The notes below the pieces were generated by a model. The model had not been told where the DNA came from. It saw nothing but the letters and a program-made list of their open reading frames with translations, and made no database searches. Positions 1 through 5,380 of a DNA stretch of 5,380 bases are shown here, one piece after another; within the stretch, counting starts at the first letter, position 1, and each line of letters opens with the position of its first letter. The stretch covers positions 1 through 5,380 of the forward strand of contig DQHT01000094.1 in NCBI GenBank assembly GCA_003531115.1, read 5' to 3'. The position numbers and the translations under genes are program-made. This DNA is from Bacteroidota bacterium. Lineage in GTDB: Bacteria > Bacteroidota > Bacteroidia > UBA8524.

Positions 1-628
1 GATGTAATCTGCCGGGAAGGTCAAGATCTTGTTTTTGAGTCCTCAATAGTTTGTCAAATTCGATCATTCGTTTTCTCTCGATGTTTTTTGAATCTTCCTG
101 AAGTTCCTGTTTTACCTCCTCGGTGACCGTCCCGCTTTTAAGAACCGATTCCAGTTCCTGTTCACTATGGCCGTATGAAGCGATTCGACCTTCCTGGTTA
201 ACGATAAATGTGGTAGGATAAGCACTCACACCCCACTCGGTGTTAGTTGTATTATCGGCCATATCCATCGCTACGGTATAATTTAAACCCACTTTTTCCA
301 CAAATTTCTCAAGAAATTCAGACTTGGAATTTCCGGTAACATACACTGCTATTACCTCTACCTTACCGCGAAATTTGTCCGCAATATTCTTTAAATCAGG
401 AATTATTTTAATACAGCCCGGACAACCGATCTCTGATATATCTACCAAATAGATTTTGCCTTTTTCAAAGGCCGGGACAGGAGTGCCCTTAACCCATTTC
501 TGGATATGCACCAGATTTGGGGCTTTGTCGCCTACTTTTAAGGTGATCGTATTGCTTTGGGCTGCTGTAGCTAGGTATAGGATACACAGCACGAGGGCTG
601 TCATGATTTTTTGATATAACTGTTGCAT
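1..628 (-). CDS. Exported TlpA-family thioredoxin-like protein, C-terminus cut by window edge
   Basis: Probable periplasmic thiol-disulfide oxidoreductase of the TlpA/ResA-like thioredoxin-fold class. 209 codons are visible and the frame is still open at the left edge. The only usable start is the ATG at 628..626, because an in-frame TAA lies six codons upstream; a later ATG (codon 9) would remove the K7-containing n-region. Residues 1-23 look like a signal peptide (hydrophobic core 10-20, then ATAA before Q24). The cysteine at 15 does not fit a lipobox. The domain opens with VGDKAPNL (32-39), as in many AhpC/TlpA proteins. The redox motif is CPGC at 69-72, followed by I-P at 76-77, and the cis-proline is in AYPTTFIV with P138. 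The segment before the motif reads DISEIG where relatives usually have a form like FWATW, so activity may be altered. Residues 155-200 form a highly charged, probably helical extension beyond a minimal thioredoxin domain, so the full protein is larger than a simple TlpA. It follows susD but is separated from it by a terminator. The fold is secure; substrate and redox role are unknown. Confidence 0.9.
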   Translation of the reverse strand, partial: MQQLYQKIMTALVLCILYLATAAQSNTITLKVGDKAPNLVHIQKWVKGTPVPAFEKGKIYLVDISEIGCPGCIKIIPDLKNIADKFRGKVEVIAVYVTGNSKSEFLEKFVEKVGLNYTVAMDMADNTTNTEWGVSAYPTTFIVNQEGRIASYGHSEQELESVLKSGTVTEEVKQELQEDSKNIERKRMIEFDKLLRTQKQDLDLPGRLH

Positions 629-723
629 TGTTTTGTGAGTAGTCGTTTAGAAAAATTGAGTTTATCTGAAAAAAGATGAAGAGATGACGCAATTACAGGC
701 TTCACCTCTTCATCAGATACCCG
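629..723. other. susD-tlpA intergenic region
   Basis: This 95-base gap holds the intrinsic terminator (669..714) and, on its tlpA side, about 40 A/T-rich bases leading to the ATG at 628. No good match to the Bacteroidota promoter pattern (TTTG near -33, TAnnTTTG near -7) is visible between the terminator and the start codon. No Shine-Dalgarno is evident, only an A-rich ACAAAACA just before the ATG. The tlpA-like gene is therefore expressed either by read-through or from a promoter that does not match the consensus and may overlap the terminator. Confidence 0.6.
669..714 (-). terminator. Strong Rho-independent terminator after susD
   Basis: Read on the minus strand, a 13-base arm (714..702, GATGAAGAGGTGA) pairs with a second arm (687..675, TCATCTCTTCATC) across a 14-base loop, and six T follow directly (674..669). 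Twelve pairs are Watson-Crick and one is G-U (705 with 684). That pair would be an A-C mismatch in a plus-strand transcript, and no T-run follows on the plus strand, so the orientation is minus only. The hairpin begins 9 bases after the susD stop codon. It should end or strongly reduce the susC-susD transcript before the thioredoxin-like gene, whose start codon is 40 bases past the T-run. Confidence 0.87.
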
Positions 724-2148
724 TTAATATCCGGGGTTTTGTGTTAAGTTTGGATTGTTGTCCATTTCCGTTGTGTTGATCGGAAACAGAACATCTGTAG
801 ATTGCCAATTCTTATAGGACAATGCACCCAATACCGCATTGGCACGGTTGGTGCGTTTCAGGTCTAACCAGCGGTGGCCCCATTCTGTAAATAGCTCAAC
901 GCGCCTTTCCTGCTCAATGGCCAAGAGCATAGCGGCTTTTGTATTGGCGACTGTAGGGTTCAGACCTGCCCGGCCGCGAATGGTGTTAACATCCGTTTCG
1001 GCGCTGTTGGCGCCGGTCACTTTATTCTGTTGGGCCCGGGCTTCGGCACGGATCAGGTATTGCTCGGCCAGGCGCATGACCATGGAATATTCGGTAATGG
1101 TCGTTCCTGAACTTATTTTATACTTAAAAGGATAATAAGTGATCGTATTGGTGCCATCGGTACTGGTATAGGTTCCTATCCAATGTTCCCTTCGTTTATC
1201 ATTAGCTTCAAATGCAGTCAAAAGCTCACTTGTAACATAGCGTGACCAGTTATTACTGACAGGAATAAAAATATTACCTTCATAGGTATTAATGCTACTT
1301 GATGTAACCGTCATGAGCTGCCAGATGGATTCTTCACTGTTTTTCAGGAAAACCTGGTTCAGGTCGTCGAGCAAGCGGTAATTGCTGTTCCCTATCACTG
1401 CGCTGGCCTGCGTTTCGGCATTGGCCCAGTCGTCGGTATAGAGATATACCCTTGCCAACAGTGCGGTGGCTACCGCTTTATTGGGTCTTATCCGTTCGGT
1501 ATTTGAAATCGAATAATCACCTGCTAATTTCTCCTTCGCATCAAGCAGGTCGGCAATTATCTGTTGGTAAACCTGCTGCGCGGGTGTACGGCTTATTGTT
1601 CTGTTCTGTTGATAATCCGTAGTCTGTACCAACGGTACATCCCCAAAGAGATTTACAAGGTAAAAATGACAAAAAGCCCTGACAAACTTTGCTTCGCCTT
1701 CCAATTGTAGTTTGTTAGCCGCTGTCATCCCTGTGGAAGCAGCCATGCCTTCCAGTATGGCATTGGCATAGTAGATGTAGGTATAGGGTTGTTTCCAGAA
1801 GATTGTATAAACATTCTCAGTGCCCGCAAGTAAGGAGTTGCTGTAAAAGGGGGGTTGAAATTTTGTCTCAGTCGTTTTCATCTCATCGGCGCTCAGTGCC
1901 AGTAAATATGTTGCACTCGACAGAGCTCCATTTGCAAAACCCTCCGATATCATGGCGCTGTAAATACCCCTTATGGCCGATATTGCTGCGGCATCATCGC
2001 TGAACACGTTTGCTCTTACGATTTGATCTATGGGCGGTTCGATCCGGATAAATTTTTCACAACTGCCAAGTCCAATTGTAAAAAGAATGGCGATAAAGCT
2101 AACCCAATTTAAGGGTTTGACCGGTGAATATTTTTTTCTATTTTTCAT
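724..2148 (-). CDS. susD: SusD/RagB-family nutrient-binding outer-membrane lipoprotein
   Basis: Surface-exposed lipoprotein that caps the SusC channel and helps capture ligand. The chosen start is the ATG at 2148, giving 474 residues; a TTG three codons upstream is possible but unneeded. Residues 1-29 are a lipoprotein signal with basic n-region (KNRKK), hydrophobic core (15-27) and lipobox LGSC ending at C30, the predicted lipidated cysteine. Family hallmarks appear in order: NVFSDDAAA near 47-55, the W-x(9)-ANAI type helix near 118-131, GEAKFVRAF (151-159) followed by FGDVPLV (168-174), a TPR-like helix pair ATALLARVYLYTDDWANAE (227-245), EESIWQL near 272-278, MRLAEQYLIRAEARAQ (358-373), the C-terminal block QERRVELFTEWGHRWLDLKR (413-432), and the ending LFPI...NPNLTQNPGY (454-474). 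Length and both ends are normal for the family, with no frameshift. It begins 11 bases after the susC stop codon, so the two are almost certainly cotranscribed. The symbol denotes family membership; starch as ligand is not implied and the real ligand is unknown. Confidence 0.97.
   Translation of the reverse strand: MKNRKKYSPVKPLNWVSFIAILFTIGLGSCEKFIRIEPPIDQIVRANVFSDDAAAISAIRGIYSAMISEGFANGALSSATYLLALSADEMKTTETKFQPPFYSNSLLAGTENVYTIFWKQPYTYIYYANAILEGMAASTGMTAANKLQLEGEAKFVRAFCHFYLVNLFGDVPLVQTTDYQQNRTISRTPAQQVYQQIIADLLDAKEKLAGDYSISNTERIRPNKAVATALLARVYLYTDDWANAETQASAVIGNSNYRLLDDLNQVFLKNSEESIWQLMTVTSSSINTYEGNIFIPVSNNWSRYVTSELLTAFEANDKRREHWIGTYTSTDGTNTITYYPFKYKISSGTTITEYSMVMRLAEQYLIRAEARAQQNKVTGANSAETDVNTIRGRAGLNPTVANTKAAMLLAIEQERRVELFTEWGHRWLDLKRTNRANAVLGALSYKNWQSTDVLFPINTTEMDNNPNLTQNPGY
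2062..2148 (-). other. SusD lipoprotein (type II) signal peptide
   Basis: The first 29 codons of the SusD gene encode a basic n-region, a hydrophobic stretch WVSFIAILFTIGL and the lipobox L27-G28-S29 before C30 (codon 2061..2059). This predicts cleavage by signal peptidase II and lipid attachment at C30. Export to the cell surface is inferred from the SusD family rather than from a clear acidic export signal, since the residues after the cysteine are EKFIRIEPP, with mixed charge. Confidence 0.9.
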
Positions 2149-2159
2149 AATTCTCAATT
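2149..2159 (-). promoter_or_regulatory. susC-susD junction, short spacer with weak or no Shine-Dalgarno
   Basis: Eleven bases (minus strand AATTGAGAATT) separate the susC TAA from the susD ATG. Only a weak GAG-containing stretch resembles a ribosome-binding site, which is usual in Bacteroidota, where A/T-rich leaders often stand in for a Shine-Dalgarno sequence. The spacing leaves no room for a promoter and suggests cotranscription and possible translational coupling. The TTG at 2157..2155 lies in the susD frame within this spacer, but it is a poorer start than the ATG at 2148. Confidence 0.5.
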
Positions 2160-5100
2160 TTATAAGGCTATTTGAATACCGAATGCAATTGTACGCAAAG
2201 GAGGAAGATTATATCCCGAGCCTCTTTCAGGATCAAATCCAATATAATTGGTAACAGTAAACAGGTTTTGTGCCTGCAGGTATAAGCGGCAGCTTTGTAA
2301 ACATGCCGCTTTGGCCAAATTTTCGGGCAACTGCCAGGACAGGGAAATATTTTGCAGGCGGATGAAAGAGGCATCAACGACGATATTGCTGGCTGGGCCA
2401 GATCCATATAAATAATCATAATATGTCAACCCCGGGTTATCCCAAGACTGAGTAAACATTTGAATATCTGTAATATCCCCTGGCTTTTGCCAGCGTTGCA
2501 TGACTTCAATGGGCTGGTTTGCATTCATATTTCCCGGAGCAACAGTAAAGGACCGGTAATCATAAGCCGTTTGTTTTACAAATTGCAGGAAAAAATCCAA
2601 TTGCCAGCCTTTATAATTCAGACTGTTGTACAGGCCTCCGAAATAATCCTGTCCTACTTTTTTTATAGCTATGTAGTCTTCAGCTCCAAGGGTATTTCCA
2701 TCCCCATTCACATCTTCAAATATATAAACCCCGGTTTGCGGATCTACTCCGATAACATGACGCAGCTTTCTTTTGTACAAAGACTCTCCCACTTCGTAAC
2801 GGTTCCGGTAAGAAGATGTTTCAATGCCGGGATACGCTACCAGTTTATTTTGCGGGAATGTGATATTGAAAGAAGAAGTCCATGAAAAATCTTTTGATTT
2901 GATATTAATGGTGTTTAACATAAACTCCAAACCAGTATTTTGTACCGTGGCCGGGAAATTGGACGTCACACTGGAGAAACCGGTGGTAGCCGGTAAGGGA
3001 AATCCTACCAACTGGTTTGACGAACGGTTGCGGTACCAGCCTGCCTCCATCGTGATCCTGTCCTGAATAAATCCTAGGTTTAATCCAACTTCTAATTTTT
3101 TATTTTCTTCCCATGCATAATCGGCGATCGCAATCCGGTTGGGCACAATGGCACTTCCCTGGTAAGCGTTTTTTGAAGAATAGGTATCTAAGTATTTGTA
3201 ATCACCAATCCTGTCGTTCCCGGTGGTTCCATAGCTAGCCCTCAGCTTTCCGAAGCTTAAGTAAGGCAAGCTGTTTTTTATAAAATTCTCGTTTGAAAAT
3301 ATCCAGGCCATCCCCAGACTTCCGAAGTTGGCAAATTGTTTGCCGGGCCCAAAACGGCTGGAACCGTCGCGACGTCCGGTGATGTTGAAGATATATTTTC
3401 CGTCAAGATTATAGTTCAACCGCCCAAAAACAGCCTGATAACGATATTGCGTATAAGTATTTGTCTGAATCCCCATTTTTGGAGCCGATTTTATGTTTTT
3501 CAAAAGAGCATCACTTGTATAACCACCTCCCGTTATATATTCGCCTGTATGTACATCTTGTTGAAAAGTAGTACCGACCAGTATGCTTAGTTTTCCCCTT
3601 CCTATCTTTCGTTCATATTCGGCCCGGGGTTCAATGATCCAGGTTTTGCTTTTACCCCCTCCAAAATAAGCACCTCCCGTCGGATTTATTGCAGGATTTT
3701 GTGCACTGATTGGTTTAAATCTCTGCTCATCCAGGATCAAAGAGGTATAACCCAGGGTGGATTTGAGCTTAAGCCCGGGAAGTATTTCGTAGCTTACCGC
3801 CATATTAGTTAAAAAATAATCGGATTTGTTTTCATATGTATTTAATAAGGCAGCAAAAGGATTGTCCCACCAAGTTGAGTTTTCCCAGTTTAAAGTACCA
3901 TTTGTTTTGTAAATGGCCGGTGCATCAGGAGCTAAATTGATTGTACTATAAGTAGGATCGTCAGCCGGCTGGAAATTTTTGTCGGAAGTGTAATTGGCCG
4001 AGAGCAGTATCCTGAATTTTTTGTTTTCCGAAAGATGATTCAGGTTGAAGTGCCCCGAACCTTTTCCATAGAAGAAATCACCGGGGAAAACCGTGGTTTC
4101 GTGCCAGAAGCCTCCGCCGATCACAAACTGTGTAAGCTCATTCCCGCCCGAAATGGAAACATTGACATTGGTTTGCTGCTTCGTATGGCCAAGTAATTCC
4201 CTTTGCCAGTCGGTATAGCGGGTAGTGTCCCATACACCGTTAATATCATAATCCCATGGTTGGGGTGGTGTACCACCATCATTTTTAAAGGCTTCATGGC
4301 GCATTTCGAGGTATTGTTCGGTATTCAACAGGTTCATATAATGCCCCACTTTGCTAAAGCCATGGCTAACATTAATATCCACTTTCGTTTTTCCGGCTTT
4401 CCCTTTTTTTGTGGTCACCAACACAACGCCATTGGCACCACGAGACCCATAAATAGCTGTAGCATCTGCATCTTTCAAAACTTCTATGCTTTCAATATCG
4501 GCAGGATTAATGCTGTTAAAAGGGCTTATGTCAGGGACAGTAAAACTTATGCGACTTGCTAGGGATGTAGAAGTAAACGGTACCCCATCAATGATATACA
4601 TAGGTTCATTCCCTGCCGCAATGCTATTAATTCCCCTTATATTTACAGAAAATCCACTGCCAGAAACACCAGATTGTTGCTGAATAAAAACCCCGGGCAT
4701 ACGACCTTGTAATGCCTGTAAAGGATTTGTAACAGGTTGCTTTTCGATTGCCTTAGAATCTACTTTGCTAATACTACCTGTCCTCTCTTTTTCTTTTACT
4801 GTGTAATACCCTGCATTAACCGTCACCTCTTTTAGTTCAGCGATTTCTTCCAGTAAGGAAACATTAATCTCCTTCCTGTTTCCAACTGCAATCTCCTTTT
4901 TCTGATAGCCCAGAAAGCTGAAAACGAGAATAGCATTGTCAGACACTTCAATAGAGTATTTACCGTCGTCATCCGTAACAGCACCTTTTATAGTACCTTT
5001 AATAAGGACATTGACTCCCGTCAATGGATTGCCATTTTTATCTGTTACTTTTCCTTTAAGGGTGTATTTGACAGGCTGTTGAACAACATCTGCCTCTTTG

Positions 5101-5380
5101 GCCTTAATCACGACAGTGTTATCAACTATTGAATAAGTCAGGTTTTTCCCTTTGATACAAGTATTGACAGCATCGGTAAGTGATGCATCTTGTATATCGA
5201 CACTTATGTTACCTGCTTTTTCAATAAGATCATACGAATAGAGGAAGTTATACCCACTCTGTTTTTGAATCTCCTTTAAGACCTTTTGCATGGGAGCATT
5301 CTTTACTGATACGGTAATTTGCCCATATCCGCGAGCACTTACCTGAATGCATGCAAAAAACATTAGAATCATTATCAGTT
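2160..5380 (-). CDS. susC: SusC/RagA-family TonB-dependent outer-membrane transporter with STN domain, 5' end cut by window edge
   Basis: Outer-membrane beta-barrel that imports a ligand captured with SusD, powered by TonB. Residues are numbered from the ATG at 5372, but the frame stays open to 5380 (codons CTG, ATA), and this ATG lacks a basic n-region before the hydrophobic run ILMFFACIQVSA, so the true start is probably outside the window. Order of parts: end of signal peptide (about 1-13, likely cut after VSA); STN domain (about 18-90, with SGYNFLYSYDLI at 39-50); carboxypeptidase-D-like beta-sandwich (about 104-172, GKVTDKNGNPLTGVNVLIKG); linker and presumed TonB-box region EVTVNAGYY (182-190); plug (about 195-325) with NPLQALQGRMPGV (216-228), IRGINS, MYIIDGVPF (258-266) and DIESIEVLKDADATAIYGS (292-310) then RGANGVVLVTTKKG; barrel from about 330. 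A DVNGDG loop (887-892) resembles the calcium-type loop common near the SusC C-terminus. The last strand ends AFGIQIAL, with leucine where aromatic residues are common. Length is normal for the STN-containing form and the frame is intact. The ligand is unknown. Confidence 0.96.
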   Translation of the reverse strand, partial: LIMILMFFACIQVSARGYGQITVSVKNAPMQKVLKEIQKQSGYNFLYSYDLIEKAGNISVDIQDASLTDAVNTCIKGKNLTYSIVDNTVVIKAKEADVVQQPVKYTLKGKVTDKNGNPLTGVNVLIKGTIKGAVTDDDGKYSIEVSDNAILVFSFLGYQKKEIAVGNRKEINVSLLEEIAELKEVTVNAGYYTVKEKERTGSISKVDSKAIEKQPVTNPLQALQGRMPGVFIQQQSGVSGSGFSVNIRGINSIAAGNEPMYIIDGVPFTSTSLASRISFTVPDISPFNSINPADIESIEVLKDADATAIYGSRGANGVVLVTTKKGKAGKTKVDINVSHGFSKVGHYMNLLNTEQYLEMRHEAFKNDGGTPPQPWDYDINGVWDTTRYTDWQRELLGHTKQQTNVNVSISGGNELTQFVIGGGFWHETTVFPGDFFYGKGSGHFNLNHLSENKKFRILLSANYTSDKNFQPADDPTYSTINLAPDAPAIYKTNGTLNWENSTWWDNPFAALLNTYENKSDYFLTNMAVSYEILPGLKLKSTLGYTSLILDEQRFKPISAQNPAINPTGGAYFGGGKSKTWIIEPRAEYERKIGRGKLSILVGTTFQQDVHTGEYITGGGYTSDALLKNIKSAPKMGIQTNTYTQYRYQAVFGRLNYNLDGKYIFNITGRRDGSSRFGPGKQFANFGSLGMAWIFSNENFIKNSLPYLSFGKLRASYGTTGNDRIGDYKYLDTYSSKNAYQGSAIVPNRIAIADYAWEENKKLEVGLNLGFIQDRITMEAGWYRNRSSNQLVGFPLPATTGFSSVTSNFPATVQNTGLEFMLNTINIKSKDFSWTSSFNITFPQNKLVAYPGIETSSYRNRYEVGESLYKRKLRHVIGVDPQTGVYIFEDVNGDGNTLGAEDYIAIKKVGQDYFGGLYNSLNYKGWQLDFFLQFVKQTAYDYRSFTVAPGNMNANQPIEVMQRWQKPGDITDIQMFTQSWDNPGLTYYDYLYGSGPASNIVVDASFIRLQNISLSWQLPENLAKAACLQSCRLYLQAQNLFTVTNYIGFDPERGSGYNLPPLRTIAFGIQIAL

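Noticed and set aside
489..692. 67-codon minus-strand open frame overlapping the start of the thioredoxin-like gene and the terminator
   Set aside because: It is a shifted frame of the thioredoxin-like gene, encodes no recognisable domain, and would run through the terminator hairpin. The overlapping frame has a signal peptide, CxxC and cis-proline.
691..698. TAATTGCG on the minus strand as a -7 promoter element (TAnnTTTG) for the thioredoxin-like gene
   Set aside because: It mismatches the consensus at two of the fixed positions, has no convincing -33 TTTG partner, and lies inside the terminator loop, so a transcript from it would start within the hairpin.
663..719. Six-base complementarity TATCTG/CAGATA flanking the terminator hairpin
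   Set aside because: It overlaps the last base of the main stem and lies beyond the T-run, so it cannot extend the terminator helix without a large bulge. Six bases in an A/T-rich gap is close to chance.
839..1135. 98-codon plus-strand open frame within susD
   Set aside because: Antisense to the conserved C-terminal half of SusD and with no domain signature; a shadow frame.
2149..2157. TTG start for SusD at 2157
   Set aside because: The ATG three codons downstream gives a normal lipoprotein signal with a basic n-region, and a TTG start there would sit only two bases after the susC stop with no ribosome-binding site.
2698..2714. DVNGDG loop in SusC as a dockerin or a separate calcium-binding domain
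   Set aside because: Such a loop is common near the C-terminus of SusC barrels; there is only one copy and no duplicated dockerin repeat, so it is part of the barrel protein.
2460..2885. 141-codon plus-strand open frame within susC
   Set aside because: It is antisense to intact barrel-coding sequence, has low-complexity composition with no family resemblance, and has no promoter or ribosome-binding site that I can see.
4203..4562. 119-codon plus-strand open frame within susC
   Set aside because: It is antisense to the highly conserved plug region of SusC; the opposite frame stays open as a by-product of that codon usage. No recognisable domain.

Overview
The window comes from a member of the Bacteroidota, most likely an environmental lineage such as Sphingobacteriaceae or Chitinophagaceae. 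The evidence is a textbook SusC/SusD pair, the long STN-bearing form of SusC, weak A-rich translation starts without strong Shine-Dalgarno sequences, and moderate GC. The family assignment below phylum is inference from the style of the proteins, not from a marker gene.

All coding capacity is on the minus strand, read from the right edge to the left. 5380..2160 is a SusC/RagA-type TonB-dependent outer-membrane transporter (at least 1070 residues) whose first few codons lie beyond the right edge. After an 11-base gap comes a complete SusD/RagB-type surface lipoprotein (2148..724, 474 residues). A strong intrinsic terminator (669..714) follows the susD stop codon almost at once. The third gene, an exported TlpA/thioredoxin-like protein (628..1), runs off the left edge after 209 codons. 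No RNA gene, mobile element, CRISPR array or long repeat is visible. The only non-coding stretches are the 11-base susC-susD gap and the 95-base susD-tlpA gap.

Functionally this is a nutrient-import module. The SusD lipoprotein forms the lid on the SusC barrel, and TonB drives import of a bound ligand into the periplasm, where the thioredoxin-like protein would act. The STN domain at the SusC N-terminus suggests control by a FecR-type anti-sigma factor and an ECF sigma factor, which would be expected just upstream of susC, outside the window. The substrate cannot be read from this sequence: there is no glycoside hydrolase, peptidase or other degradative enzyme here.

This is mostly a recognisable locus type rather than a new system. 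The points most worth a second look are the strong terminator inside what would otherwise look like a three-gene operon, and the atypical CPGC active-site region of the thioredoxin-like protein, which lacks the usual tryptophan before the first cysteine.
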